A DNA stretch of 64,000 nt from Burkholderia sp. Bp9143 (GTDB lineage: Bacteria; Pseudomonadota; Gammaproteobacteria; Burkholderiales; Burkholderiaceae). The DNA lies in contig NZ_QTPO01000018.1 in assembly GCF_003853645.1 (NCBI RefSeq), positions 62,001-126,000 on the forward strand. The letters run 5' to 3'. Below the pieces are notes generated by a model, which searched no databases, was not told the origin of the DNA, and saw only the letters and a list, made by a program, of their open reading frames with translations. Below are positions 9,093 through 17,988 of the stretch, piece after piece. Position 1 is the stretch's first letter; each line of letters starts with the position of its first letter. A program made the translations under genes and the position numbers.

Positions 9093-9563
9093 GGATCGTG
9101 ATGTGCCGATTGGAAGGATGAGAGGCCCGTACCGAAAACGAGGGGGCATGAAGCGGATTGTCGGCGTCGATCCGCGCTGCCAACAATCGATTAGTTCTCA
9201 TGCGGCGCATGAGCGCCTTGCATGGCGGAGTCGATTCGCGGTGCGGCGACGCCCCGGTCGTCATGCAAGCCGGTTCGGCATTCCCGTCCTCGCACGCCGC
9301 GTCGCGGCACCCTCGCGATCGAATTCGGAATTTGTCTAGTCATCCTTGCGATTGGAGCGTCCCGTTTGCACCAAGTGCGTGCCTGAATTCACCGCGACGA
9401 GGCATGCCGGAGGCCCGAAATTAAGGGATTTCCCGCGTTTCCCCGGTTTTTTTTGATCGCTGCTTGTCTCGCCGTTTTTCTTCTTGCATGCTTGTATAGA
9501 CAAATTCCTGAGGCGGCTTGCTGCACCGAGGGGATGACGAACTTCAACGCAAGGAGAAAACTC
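9093..9563. other. divergent promoter region between the aruI-like and opine/histidine-type transporter operons
   Basis: 470 nt separate two divergent operons. Its right half is visibly AT-richer than the neighbouring genes (T-runs around 9448-9485), as expected for promoters. It contains the HutC-like dyad at 9491-9504 and a weaker related sequence near 9334 (TTTGTCTAGTC). Small open frames here show no recognisable protein. The rightward gene has a clear ribosome-binding site AAGGAG at 9551-9556. Confidence 0.6.
9491..9504. promoter_or_regulatory. candidate operator for the HutC/GntR-type regulator
   Basis: CTTGTATAGACAAA contains a near-perfect dyad, TTGTAT/AGACAA, with one mismatch between arms. 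It resembles the TTGTATATACAA-type operators of HutC-family GntR regulators. It lies 60 nt before the GTG of the transporter operon that ends with a HutC-like regulator gene, so autoregulation of that operon is likely. The same site could also affect the divergent aruI operon. Confidence 0.55.
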
Positions 9564-10424
9564 GTGAACGGCAAGCGCATCAAGTGGGCACTCAAGACCA
9601 TCGGCGTCATCGCGGCTGCAGCGGCAACGCTTGCCGCGCCGGTGCAGGCGAAGGAATGGAAGACGGTGACGGTCGCGCTCGAAGGCGGCTACGCACCGTG
9701 GAACCTCACGCTGCCGGGCGGCAAGCTGGGCGGTTTCGAACCGGAACTGCTCGCCAACGTGTGCGAGCGGATCAAGGTGCAGTGCAACATGGTCGCGCAG
9801 GACTGGGACGGGATGATCCCCGGCCTGCAGGCCGGCAAGTTCGACATCCTGATGGATGCGATTTCCATCACGCCGGAGCGCGAGAAGATCCTGCTGTTCT
9901 CGCGTCCGTATGCGGCGACGCCCGCGACGTTCGCCGTCACCGATACCAAGATCCTGCCGAAGGCCGCGCCGGGCGCGCCGATCGTCAAGCTGACGGGTGA
10001 CGCGAACGCGGACAAGCCCACCGTCGACACGCTGCGCAAGCAGCTGAAGGGCAAGACGATCGGTATCCAGTCGGGCACCGTCTATACGAAGTTCATCAAC
10101 GACAGCTTCAAGGACATCGCATCGATCCGCGTGTACAAGACCTCGCCCGAGCGCGATCTCGACCTCGTCGCCGGGCGCATCGATGCATCGTTCGACGACG
10201 TCACGTACTACGCGGCGAACAACGCGAAGAAGGACAACGCGTCGATCGTGCTCGCGGGGCCGAAGCTGGGCGGGCCGATCTGGGGGCCGGGCGAAGGCCT
10301 CGCGTTCCGCAAGCAGGATGCCGATCTGAAGACGAAGTTCGATACGGCGATCGGCGCGGCGCTCGCGGACGGCACGGTGAAGAAGCTGGCCGACAAGTGG
10401 TTCAAGACCGACGTCACGCCGTAA
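9564..10424 (+). CDS. periplasmic binding protein for basic amino acids/opines
   Basis: A 286-residue family-3 receptor related to the lysine/arginine/ornithine, histidine and octopine binding proteins. A signal peptide ends near VQAKEW (about residue 30), followed by VTVALEGGYAPWNLT. The ligand-site pattern AISITPEREKILLFSRPY is clear. The GTG at 9564 is preferred: AAGGAG lies 7 nt upstream and the product then starts directly with the signal peptide, whereas the longer frame adds a meaningless 37 residues. It opens an operon with two permeases, an ATPase, a HutH-like protein and a GntR regulator. Confidence 0.9.
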   Translation: MNGKRIKWALKTIGVIAAAAATLAAPVQAKEWKTVTVALEGGYAPWNLTLPGGKLGGFEPELLANVCERIKVQCNMVAQDWDGMIPGLQAGKFDILMDAISITPEREKILLFSRPYAATPATFAVTDTKILPKAAPGAPIVKLTGDANADKPTVDTLRKQLKGKTIGIQSGTVYTKFINDSFKDIASIRVYKTSPERDLDLVAGRIDASFDDVTYYAANNAKKDNASIVLAGPKLGGPIWGPGEGLAFRKQDADLKTKFDTAIGAALADGTVKKLADKWFKTDVTP

Positions 10425-10516
10425 GCGCGCAACCGGTGGCCGCCGCGTAAGCGAATCGAACGACGCGCGGCGGCAGGCATCCTGCAGATTCACTCAACGC
10501 TTGCCGGGAGGCACGC

Positions 10517-11239
10517 ATGGCGATTCTTGAAATGCTCGGCTTCGGAACCGAAGGCTGGGGCGGCGTGCTGTTGCTCGCCGCGCTGATGACGGTCGCGCTG
10601 ACGCTCGCCGCGCTCGCGGTCGGCGCCGTGATCGGCGCGGCGATCGCGGCGGCGAAGCTGTCGCGCTACCGGAGCGCCCGCCTGCTCGGCGACCTGTACA
10701 CGACGGTGTTTCGCGGGGTGCCCGAACTGCTCGTCATCTATCTGTTCTACTTCGGCGGCTCGACGCTCGTCACGGCCGTCGGCCAGTGGTTCGGCGCGGA
10801 AGGCTTCATCGGCGTGCCGCCGTTCGTGATCGGTGCGCTCGCGGTCGGGATGATCTCGGGCGCCTACCAGGCCGAGGTGTATCGCGCCGCGGTGCTCGCG
10901 GTGTCGAAGGGCGAGCTCGAAGCCGCGCGCTCGATCGGCATGCCGGGCAGCATGGTGCTGCGCCGCATCCTGATTCCGCAGGTGCTGCGCTTCGCGCTGC
11001 CCGGTATCGGCAACGTGTGGCAACTGAGCCTCAAGGACTCGGCACTGATCTCGGTCACGGGTCTCGCCGAGCTGCTGCGGACGAGCCAGATCGCGGCGAA
11101 CTCGACGCACCAGTACTTCGTGTTCTTCGTCGCGGGCGGCGCGCTCTATCTGGTCATGACGGGCCTGTCGAACCGCGTGTTCAACCGGGCCGAAGCGATC
11201 GTCGGTCGCTCGTTCCGCCGCAATTTCGCGCGCAACTGA
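10517..11239 (+). CDS. ABC transporter permease, HisQ/OccQ type
   Basis: A 240-residue inner-membrane permease with five hydrophobic segments. An EAA loop near residues 120-150 reads YQAEVYRAAVLAVSKGELEAARSIGM. It is preceded by GGGAGG about 8 nt before ATG. It lies 92 nt after the binding protein gene and 12 nt before its partner permease. Length and motif order fit one half of the HisQM/OccQM channel. Confidence 0.9.
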   Translation: MAILEMLGFGTEGWGGVLLLAALMTVALTLAALAVGAVIGAAIAAAKLSRYRSARLLGDLYTTVFRGVPELLVIYLFYFGGSTLVTAVGQWFGAEGFIGVPPFVIGALAVGMISGAYQAEVYRAAVLAVSKGELEAARSIGMPGSMVLRRILIPQVLRFALPGIGNVWQLSLKDSALISVTGLAELLRTSQIAANSTHQYFVFFVAGGALYLVMTGLSNRVFNRAEAIVGRSFRRNFARN

Positions 11240-11251
11240 CGGAGAGCACGC

Positions 11252-11998
11252 ATGTCATTCGATTTCGACTTTCTCCTCGACACGCTGCGCCAGCTGCTCG
11301 CGGCCGTGCCGACCACGCTCGGCCTGTTCTTCGCGTCGCTCGTGCTCGGCGGCCTGCTGTCGCTCGTGATCGTCACGATGCGCGTGTCGCCGCGCTGGCT
11401 GCCGAACCGCTTCGCGCGTGCCTACATCCTCGTGTTTCGCGGCTCGCCGCTGCTGATCCAGATGTTCCTCGTGTATTACGGGCTCGGGCAGTTCGGCGTG
11501 ATCCGTGAAAGCTTCATGTGGCCGCTGCTGCGCGAGCCGTACGTGTGCGCGGTACTGTCGCTCGCGCTGTGCACGGCGGGCTACACGGCCGAAATCCTGC
11601 GCGGCGGGCTGATGGCCGTGCCGGTCGGGCAGATCGAGGCCGGCTATTCGATCGGCCTGTCGGGCTTCGCGCTGCTGCGGCGCGTGATCGGCCCGATCGC
11701 GTTGCGCCAGTGCCTGCCCGCGTATTCGACCGAAGCCGTGCTGCTCGTCAAGTCGACCGCGCTGGCCAGCCTCGTCACGGTGTGGGAAGTGACGGGCGTC
11801 GCGCAGCAGATCATCCAGCAAACCTATCGGACGACCGAGGTGTTCGTCTGCGCGGCCATCATCTATCTGGGCCTGAACTTCATCGTCGTGCGCCTGCTCG
11901 GCGCGCTCGAATGGCGGCTCTCCGGGCACCTGCGTGCGCCGAAGCCGTCCGGTGCGCCCGCCGCGGCGACGCGCCATCCCCGGCGCGTCGCATCCTGA
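11252..11998 (+). CDS. ABC transporter permease, HisM/OccM type
   Basis: A 248-residue inner-membrane permease, partner of the preceding one. The EAA loop (YTAEILRGGLMAVPVGQIEAGYSIGL, about residues 110-140) is intact. The last 25 residues are a hydrophilic Pro/Ala/Arg tail. Ribosome-binding sequence GGAGAG lies about 7 nt before the ATG. Conserved pairing and spacing indicate a heterodimeric basic amino-acid or opine channel. Confidence 0.9.
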   Translation: MSFDFDFLLDTLRQLLAAVPTTLGLFFASLVLGGLLSLVIVTMRVSPRWLPNRFARAYILVFRGSPLLIQMFLVYYGLGQFGVIRESFMWPLLREPYVCAVLSLALCTAGYTAEILRGGLMAVPVGQIEAGYSIGLSGFALLRRVIGPIALRQCLPAYSTEAVLLVKSTALASLVTVWEVTGVAQQIIQQTYRTTEVFVCAAIIYLGLNFIVVRLLGALEWRLSGHLRAPKPSGAPAAATRHPRRVAS

Positions 11999-12026
11999 GC
12001 GCCCCCATCCATTCCAGGAGAATCCG

Positions 12027-12818
12027 ATGAACACCGCTGCTCCCGTTGCGCTGTCGGTCAAGAACATCCACAAGTCGTTCGGCGATCATCATGTGCTGAA
12101 GGGCATCTCGCTCGACGCGCACGAGGGTGACGTCATCTCGATCCTCGGCGCGAGCGGATCGGGCAAGAGCACGTTCCTGCGCTGCCTGAACCTGCTCGAA
12201 ACGCCCGACGACGGCTCCGTCGCCCTCGCCGGCGAGGAACTGAAGATGAAGCGCGCGCGCGACGGCAAGCTGCATCCGAGCGACCGGCGCCAGGTCGACC
12301 GGATCCGCTCCCAGCTCGGCATGGTCTTTCAGAACTTCAACCTGTGGTCCCACATGACGGTGCTCGACAACCTCGTCGAGGGACCGCTGCGCGTGCAGAA
12401 GCGCAGCCGCGCGGAAGCGGTCGAGGAGGCCGAGGCGCTGCTGGCGCGCGTCGGCCTCGCCGACAAGCGCGGCTACTATCCGGCCCACCTGTCGGGCGGC
12501 CAGCAGCAGCGCGTTGCGATCGCCCGCGCGCTCGCGATGCATCCGAAGGTGATGCTGTTCGACGAGCCGACGTCCGCGCTCGACCCGGAGCTGGTCGGCG
12601 AAGTGCTGCGCGTGATGCGTTCGCTCGCGGAGGAAGGGCGCACCATGCTGGTCGTCACGCATGAGATGGGCTTCGCGCGGCATGTGTCGAATCGCGTGAT
12701 GTTCCTGCATCAGGGCGAGGTCGATTCGGACGGGCCGCCCGACGCGCTGTTCGGCGGCCAGTGCTCCGAGCGCTTCCGGCAATTCGTGTCGAGCCACCAC
12801 GACCGCACCACGAACTGA
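12027..12818 (+). CDS. ABC transporter ATP-binding protein, HisP/OccP type
   Basis: A 263-residue ATPase of the short amino-acid class. Walker A is GASGSGKST, the signature is LSGGQQQR, Walker B is [14 protein letters not shown], followed by [12 protein letters not shown]. An insertion after the first third ([21 protein letters not shown]) is typical of HisP-like proteins. The ATG at 12027 has AGGAG at 12016-12020; the longer frame overlaps the previous gene and is not needed. It completes a four-gene importer. Confidence 0.92.
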   Translation: MNTAAPVALSVKNIHKSFGDHHVLKGISLDAHEGDVISILGASGSGKSTFLRCLNLLETPDDGSVALAGEELKMKRARDGKLHPSDRRQVDRIRSQLGMVFQNFNLWSHMTVLDNLVEGPLRVQKRSRAEAVEEAEALLARVGLADKRGYYPAHLSGGQQQRVAIARALAMHPKVMLFDEPTSALDPELVGEVLRVMRSLAEEGRTMLVVTHEMGFARHVSNRVMFLHQGEVDSDGPPDALFGGQCSERFRQFVSSHHDRTTN

Positions 12819-12825
12819 GGCTGCC

Positions 12826-14319
12826 ATGACCGTATTCCGTGCGGCGCAGCCGCTTGACTGGCGACAGGTCGCGGCGGTGGCGGCCGGCGAGCCGCTTGCA
12901 CTGACCGACGACGCGCGCGCGCGTGTCGTTGCCGCACGCGAACTCGTCGACGAGATCGTCGCGCGCGGGATTCGCGCGTACGGCGTCAATACCGGCGTCG
13001 GCGCGCTGTGCGACGTGATCGTGTCGCCGGCACAGCAGAGCACGCTGTCGCGCAACATCCTGATGAGCCACGCGGTCGGCGTCGGCATGCCGCTCGGCGC
13101 GGCCGAAACGCGCGCGATCATCGCGGCCGCGATCAACAACTTCGCGCACGGGCATTCGGGCGTGCATGCCGACGTCGTCGAACAGCTCGTCGCGCTGCTC
13201 GAGCACGATTGCCTGCCGGAGGTGCCCGCGCACGGCTCGGTCGGCTATCTGACCCACATGGCGCACGTCGCGCTCGTCTGCATCGGGCACGGTCATGCGC
13301 GCCATCGCGGCGAGCGCATTCGCGGCGACGAGGCGCTGCGCCGCGTCGGCCGCAAGCCGCTCGTGCTCGGTGCGAAGGAGGGCCTGAGCCTGGTCAACGG
13401 CACGCCGTGCGTGACGGGGCTCGCCGCGCTCGCACTCGCGCGAGCGGAACGGCTGCTCGACTGGGCCGACTGGATCGCGGCGACGAGCTTCGAGAATCTC
13501 GGCGGACAGCTCGCGGCATTCGATCCGGCCTCGCTCGCGCTGCGGATCTCGGCCGGCATCGGGCACGTTGGCGCACGCTTGCGGACGATGCTGGCCGACA
13601 GCCCGATGCTTGCGGCGGCGAGCGGCCGGCATACGCAGGATCCGCTCAGCCTGCGCACGATTCCGCACGTGCATGGCGCGGCGCGCGACGTATTCGCGGT
13701 GACGGCGGAAGTCGTCGATCGCGAGCTCGCGTCCGTCACCGACAATCCGATCGTCGCCGGTACGCGCGACGCGCCGGCCGTTCATTCGCAGGCGCATGCG
13801 GTCGGCGCGGGCATCGCGCTGGCGATGGACAGCCTCGCGGCCGCGATGGCGCAGGTGGCGGCCATCGCCGAGCGGCGGCTGGACCGTCTCGTCAATCCGC
13901 TCGTGAGCGGGCTGCCGGCGTTTCTCGCGGCGCCGGGCGGCACGTGTTCGGGGTTCATGATCGCGCAGTACACGGCGGTCGCGCTGGTCGCGCAGAACCA
14001 GCGGCTCGCGGCGCCGGCGAGCCTCGACGGCGGCATTACGTCCGGGCTGCAGGAAGACCACCTGTGTCATGCGACGCCGGCCGCGCTGAAGGCGCTCGAC
14101 ATCATCGAGAATGCGACGCGCGTGCTCGCGATCGAGCTGCTGGCCGCCGCGCAGGCCTACGATCTGCAGGCGAACGGCGCGGGGCCCGCGCCGTCGACCG
14201 ACGCGCTGTGGCGGACCGTGCGCGAACGCGTACCGGCCTATCACGACGACCGGCCGCTTGCGGACGACATCGCGATCGCGGCGGGCATCGTCGCGGGCGA
14301 ACCGCCGCCTCTGCAGTAG
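12826..14319 (+). CDS. HutH-family (histidine/aromatic ammonia-lyase) protein lacking the MIO triad
   Basis: A 497-residue homologue of histidine ammonia-lyase, close to family length. Family residues are kept at Tyr52 (YGVNTGVG), His82 (SHAVGVG), Asn191 (LVNGT), Arg277 in QDPLSLR and Glu410 (LQEDH). In canonical lyases GSVG is followed by ASGDLAPL, whose Ala-Ser-Gly cyclises into the MIO electrophile. Here residues 137-145 read GSVGYLTHM, so the triad is absent through a gap of about six residues. The Tyr normally found in QDPYSLR is Leu274. No frameshift is evident and flanking sequence aligns, so this is a distinct lineage rather than a broken gene. Ordinary histidine deamination is doubtful. 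It follows the transporter ATPase by 7 nt. Confidence 0.85.
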   Translation: MTVFRAAQPLDWRQVAAVAAGEPLALTDDARARVVAARELVDEIVARGIRAYGVNTGVGALCDVIVSPAQQSTLSRNILMSHAVGVGMPLGAAETRAIIAAAINNFAHGHSGVHADVVEQLVALLEHDCLPEVPAHGSVGYLTHMAHVALVCIGHGHARHRGERIRGDEALRRVGRKPLVLGAKEGLSLVNGTPCVTGLAALALARAERLLDWADWIAATSFENLGGQLAAFDPASLALRISAGIGHVGARLRTMLADSPMLAAASGRHTQDPLSLRTIPHVHGAARDVFAVTAEVVDRELASVTDNPIVAGTRDAPAVHSQAHAVGAGIALAMDSLAAAMAQVAAIAERRLDRLVNPLVSGLPAFLAAPGGTCSGFMIAQYTAVALVAQNQRLAAPASLDGGITSGLQEDHLCHATPAALKALDIIENATRVLAIELLAAAQAYDLQANGAGPAPSTDALWRTVRERVPAYHDDRPLADDIAIAAGIVAGEPPPLQ

Positions 14320-14369
14320 CGTCGGGTGGCGACTGACGGATCATCCATCAATCATTCGGTCGAGGGCGC

Positions 14370-15125
14370 ATGAACGAAACGGAACGACACCCTTCCGCAC
14401 GACCGGCGAGGGCATTGGGCGATGCGGTGCCGGCGCGCGCGCTGCCGGCCTATCAACAGATCAAGCGCTACGTCGTCGAGCGGATCGCGAAGGGCGACTG
14501 GAAGCCCGGTGGCGCCATCCCGACCGAGGCCGAGCTGGTCAAGGAATTCGGCGTGGCGCGGATGACGGTGTCGCGCGCGCTGCGTGAACTGACGGCCGAG
14601 CGCGTGCTGACGCGCATCCAGGGGGCCGGCACGTTCGTCGAGCGCCGGCATTACGAATCGACGGTGCTGGAAATCCGCAACATCGCGGACGAGATCGCCG
14701 AACGGGGTCATCGGCACAGCGCGCGTGTGTTGCTGATCGAGCGCAGCGTCGATCCGGAAGCGATCGAGGCGCTCGGGCTTCGCGCCGGGCCCGTGTTTCA
14801 TTCACGCATCGTGCATTACGAGGAAGACGAGCCGATCCAGTTCGAGGATCGCTACGTCAATCCGGCCTTGTTTCCCGACTATCTGGAGCAGGATTTCACG
14901 ATCGAGACGCCGAACCACTACATGGTGCGACTGGCGCCGATCCAGCGCGCGGAGTTCCGGATCTATGCGGAGAAACCCAATGCGCAGGTGCGTCGGCATC
15001 TCGTGATGGAAATCGGCGAACCGTGTCTGGTGTTGAGGCGCCGCACGTGGGTCGGCGAGCACGTCGCCACGTCCGTCAGGTTGTGGCATCCGGCGTCGCG
15101 GTTTCATCTGGCGGGGAAGATGTAG
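14370..15125 (+). CDS. GntR-family transcriptional regulator, HutC subfamily
   Basis: A 251-residue regulator. The N-terminal winged helix (about residues 25-95) shows PAYQQIKRYVVERI, TEAELVKEFGVARMTVSRAL and a GAGTFV wing. The C-terminal UTRA ligand domain (about 115-250) shows NHYMVRLAPIQRAEFRI and CLVLRRRTW, as in HutC. It lies 50 nt after the HutH-like gene at the end of the transporter operon. By analogy with HutC it probably represses that operon until an inducer derived from the transported compound binds. A matching dyad lies at 9491-9504. Confidence 0.88.
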   Translation: MNETERHPSARPARALGDAVPARALPAYQQIKRYVVERIAKGDWKPGGAIPTEAELVKEFGVARMTVSRALRELTAERVLTRIQGAGTFVERRHYESTVLEIRNIADEIAERGHRHSARVLLIERSVDPEAIEALGLRAGPVFHSRIVHYEEDEPIQFEDRYVNPALFPDYLEQDFTIETPNHYMVRLAPIQRAEFRIYAEKPNAQVRRHLVMEIGEPCLVLRRRTWVGEHVATSVRLWHPASRFHLAGKM

Positions 15126-15245
15126 GGGCTGTCTTGAGCCGCTGGTTCTCGCCGGGCAGGTGCTTCAGTCCGCGGACCTGATTCGAGGCCAGGCCCGCGT
15201 ACTGTTGCTTCCATCGGCAAGACGGCTGCCCGGATACCCGCGGTT

Positions 15246-15282
15246 GCCGAGCCGGATCAGCCACCGGCATACCCGGCTCGGC
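15246..15282. terminator. perfect 10-bp inverted repeat between convergent genes
   Basis: GCCGAGCCGG (15246-15255) and CCGGCTCGGC (15273-15282) are exact reverse complements separated by 17 nt. The element sits between the convergent ends of the GntR gene and the binding-protein gene at 15304, so it can act as a two-way transcription stop or mRNA 3' stabiliser. There is no U-run. Confidence 0.5.
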
Positions 15283-15303
15283 CTGCAAGCGAGCCCGCTA
15301 CGG

Positions 15304-16326
15304 TCAGTGCAGTTCGCTGACGCGCGGATCGATATACGCGTCGACGTCCTGCGACTGCTTGTACACGGCGTTACGCACGTTGAACGCATTCGCGTTGCGT
15401 GTCGAGCCATAGATCGAATCGAGCCCGTCGCCCTTGCGGAACGCACGCTTCGCGGCAGCCGCGTCGAGCAGGTGCGTGCCCTTCAGCAGCGGCAGGTACT
15501 GCTCCGGCGCGAGCCCGACGCGCGCGGACATGATCCTGACCGCGTCGGCCTGCGTCTTCGGGTCGTTGATGTAAGCGACGCAGCGATACCAGACCTTGAC
15601 CACCTTCGCCCAGTCGGCCCGGCGCGCGGCGAGGCTCGCCGGCGCGACCGTGATCGCATCGTAGATCAGCCCCGGCGCATCCGCCGACGTGAAGATCGCC
15701 CGTGCGCCCGGTGCGCGCTTCAACGCCTCGCCCGCGTTCGGCTGCCATGCGGCCACCGCGGCGATGTCGGACGACGAACCGAGCACCTGCGGCAGTTCGT
15801 TGGTTTTCGCATTCACGAGCGTGACGTCGCCGTCCTTGAGCCCGTGCTTCTGCAGCGCGGTTTCGAGCAGCAGGTGATCGACCAGGCCGAGCTCGACGCC
15901 GACCTTCTTGCCCTTCAGCGCCTCGACGGTGCGCAGCGGCGGCTTCGCGACGATCATGTCGTTGCCGGCCGAATAGTCGGTCAGCAGGATCATCACGTTC
16001 TTCGCGCCGGCCGCGCCGGTGACGAGCGCATCGCCGTTGGTCGCCGCGACCGCATCGAGCTTGCCTGCGGAAAACGCGTCGAGCGATGCCGAATAATCGA
16101 ACCATTCGAAATCGACGTCGACGCCGGCTTCCTTGAACCAGCCCTTGTCGAGCGCGACCTGGAACGCGACCCAGCCCGGCCAGTCGCTATAGCCGATCTT
16201 CAGTGGCGCTGCCGCGTGCACGGCGGGCGCCGCCAACAGCGCGGCCGCCGTGACGGCGGCCCCCAATGCGTGACGGACGGAACGGAGGGACGGCAGGCGG
16301 CGGAACGCCAGGGCGGGACGGGTCAT
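15304..16326 (-). CDS. periplasmic binding protein of the guanidine-riboswitch ABC transporter (SsuA/TauA-like)
   Basis: A 340-residue receptor of the nitrate/sulfonate/taurine class. The signal peptide spans about residues 15-39 (ends AVHAAAP), followed by LKIGYSDWPGWVAF and DAVAATNGDALV. The ATG at 16326 has GGAG 8 nt upstream. Its leader contains its own guanidine-I riboswitch 139 nt before the start. The matching permease and ATPase are at 24263-26191 in the operon of opposite orientation. Together they should form a three-part importer for guanidine or a close relative, although ligand identity is inferred from the riboswitches. Confidence 0.88.
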   Translation of the reverse strand: MTRPALAFRRLPSLRSVRHALGAAVTAAALLAAPAVHAAAPLKIGYSDWPGWVAFQVALDKGWFKEAGVDVDFEWFDYSASLDAFSAGKLDAVAATNGDALVTGAAGAKNVMILLTDYSAGNDMIVAKPPLRTVEALKGKKVGVELGLVDHLLLETALQKHGLKDGDVTLVNAKTNELPQVLGSSSDIAAVAAWQPNAGEALKRAPGARAIFTSADAPGLIYDAITVAPASLAARRADWAKVVKVWYRCVAYINDPKTQADAVRIMSARVGLAPEQYLPLLKGTHLLDAAAAKRAFRKGDGLDSIYGSTRNANAFNVRNAVYKQSQDVDAYIDPRVSELH

Positions 16327-16464
16327 CGTTGTTCTCCAGGAGACCGGGATCGGGATCGTCGATTCGGACCGTGCCTGTGCGCGGTCCGGCCGCGTGGCCG
16401 GTTCCTGCGGATGCGGAACGAATGAAGCGGCCACGGAGAGGCGCGACGGCCGTTGCCATCGCCA

Positions 16465-16577
16465 ATCTCCCGGGCTTTTGTCCCGCCGTGTAGCGCGCGT
16501 GCATCCGGTCTCGCGATCGGACGCACCCGCGCCGGGCTGCTCTCGGACCAGACGTTCGATGAACCGGAACCCTAGCA
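16465..16577 (-). promoter_or_regulatory. guanidine-I (ykkC) riboswitch, leftward copy
   Basis: Reading the minus strand, the conserved blocks of the guanidine-I aptamer occur in order: CTAGGGTTCCGG, then CTGGTCCGAGAGC, then ACGGCGGGACAAAAGCCCGG followed by GAGA. Between the second and third blocks lies a variable GC-rich hairpin arm. The aptamer ends 139 nt before the ATG of the binding-protein gene. This class binds free guanidinium and normally turns genes on. I did not identify an obvious terminator with a U-run, so the expression platform may act on translation. Confidence 0.92.
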
Positions 16578-17028
16578 CCCCTAAGATGCGAAGCCGCCGC
16601 ACCTCTCGGCGTCATGCCGAGCGAGAAGCGTGCCAATGGCGTGCGGCAATGCGATTCAACGGCGGCGTGCGGCGCGCTGAAGTTCGATGAAGCGGGCGGA
16701 GAACAGCGCGCTCAATGCGCGCCGGAGCAGGTCGAGCTTGTTCATGAAGGGTGGCATATCGAGTGACGTTGCATCCATTCAGCAATGCCCATGCCATCGC
16801 GGATCGCGCGGTGCACGTGCGCGCGATGCGCACTGCGCCGGTGCGCGATCGCGTGCGCATGGTGCGTCGCACGCCCGCTGCGAGGGCACGCGTCTGCCGC
16901 CGATTCATGCATGCCGCGCGTCATCGCGCCGCCGTGCCGCGTCGCGCGGTCCTTGCACGGCAGCTGGCACGCAACTCGCTTCATCGACGCTCGAGAGGTG
17001 CGAAGCAATTTGCATCATCTTCAGGATC
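16578..17028. other. divergent promoter region between the two guanidine riboswitches
   Basis: About 450 nt from which two transcripts should start in opposite directions, each beginning with a guanidine-I aptamer. No family protein is recognisable. A 33-codon frame on the minus strand (16656-16757, beginning MPPFMNKLDLLRRAL) is the only tidy short frame I noticed and is unsupported by any ribosome-binding site I can see. Base composition is lower in GC than the genes but still high. Confidence 0.45.
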
Positions 17029-17150
17029 GCTAGGGTTCCGGTCGTGCGGCGTTCGCGCCGCGCGATGACTGGTCCGAGAGCAATCCGGTCTTGCCTTCGC
17101 CTCGATTCGAGGAAACGGCGAGGCTCCACGGAGGGATAAAAGCCCGGGAG
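17029..17150 (+). promoter_or_regulatory. guanidine-I (ykkC) riboswitch, rightward copy
   Basis: Blocks in order: CTAGGGTTCCGG (from 17030), a hairpin GCGGCG-TTCG-CGCCGC, GACTGGTCCGAGAGC (around 17067), a variable stem, then CACGGAGGGATAAAAGCCC followed by GGGAG (ending 17150). These are the universally conserved guanidine-I elements. The aptamer ends 60 nt before the first gene of the guanidine degradation operon, whose ribosome-binding site GGAG is at 17201-17204. A translational switch is plausible. Confidence 0.94.
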
Positions 17151-17209
17151 GTCGCGATGTCGTTCGGTCGCCCTCTCACGCCTTTTGTCCAACCGACCAC
17201 GGAGCCGCC

Positions 17210-17977
17210 ATGTCGCCGAGCCCCCAAGCCGTCCCCGTCCCCGTCCTTGTTCCGCCGCCACACGTCGTGTGGGAAACGCTGATTCCCGCAGGAACCCACT
17301 GGTCTGGCATCCTGCGCCGCGGCCTCGCGCTGCGCATCGTCGATGTCGACGGCGGCGCGAACCTGTCCGCCGTCTTTCATCGCCAGGAAGACCCGCTCGA
17401 ACGCTACAACATGGCCGATACGCTGAAGGCGCAACACACCGCGCATCTCACGCGCGGCCATGTGCTGTACACCGACATGGGGCGCGTGATCGCGTCGATC
17501 ACGGCCGACACGCTCGGCTGGCACGACCCGCTCGGCGGCGTCGGCGATGCGCGGTGGTTCGCGCACAAGTACGGCACGACGTCGTACCAGGCCGATCGCA
17601 ACGCGATGATCCGCAACGGCCGCGACAGCCTCGTGCTCGAGCTCGCGAAATACGGGCTGTCGGCGCGCGATCTCACCGCGAACGTCAATTTCTTCAGCAA
17701 GCTCGACACGCGCGACGACGGCGCGCTCGATTTCGTCGCCGGACATTCGCCGGCCGGCAGCGCGCTCGACCTGCGCTTCGAGATGAACACGCTCGCGGCG
17801 TTCTCGACCGCGCCGCATCCGCTCGATCCGCGTGCGGACTATGCACCGAAGCCCGTGAAGCTGATCGCGTACCGTGCGTATCCGGCGGATGGCGCCGCGC
17901 CCGAGGACGACCCGTGCCGCCGCGCGTGCGCGGAGAACACGCGCGGCTTTGCCAACACCGACCGCCTGTTTGCGTAA
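17210..17977 (+). CDS. urea-carboxylase-associated protein 1 (DUF1989), carboxyguanidine deiminase subunit
   Basis: A 255-residue DUF1989 protein. Motifs include [52 protein letters not shown] and NVNFFSKL. In characterised guanidine pathways two paralogous proteins of this family form the carboxyguanidine deiminase (CgdAB), which converts carboxyguanidine to allophanate. I do not assign which is A or B. It is the first gene after the riboswitch, and the second subunit follows 11 nt later. Confidence 0.88.
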   Translation: MSPSPQAVPVPVLVPPPHVVWETLIPAGTHWSGILRRGLALRIVDVDGGANLSAVFHRQEDPLERYNMADTLKAQHTAHLTRGHVLYTDMGRVIASITADTLGWHDPLGGVGDARWFAHKYGTTSYQADRNAMIRNGRDSLVLELAKYGLSARDLTANVNFFSKLDTRDDGALDFVAGHSPAGSALDLRFEMNTLAAFSTAPHPLDPRADYAPKPVKLIAYRAYPADGAAPEDDPCRRACAENTRGFANTDRLFA

Positions 17978-17988
17978 GGAGCCGAGCC

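Noticed and set aside
12826-14319. Interpretation of the HutH-like gene as a pseudogene
   Set aside because: The frame is intact at full length, flanking conserved residues align, and the missing triad is an in-frame gap of about six residues with coherent sequence on both sides.
16612-17068. Several short frames between the two guanidine riboswitches
   Set aside because: They overlap each other on both strands and the riboswitch edges, and show no family resemblance. The region is best explained as two divergent promoters.
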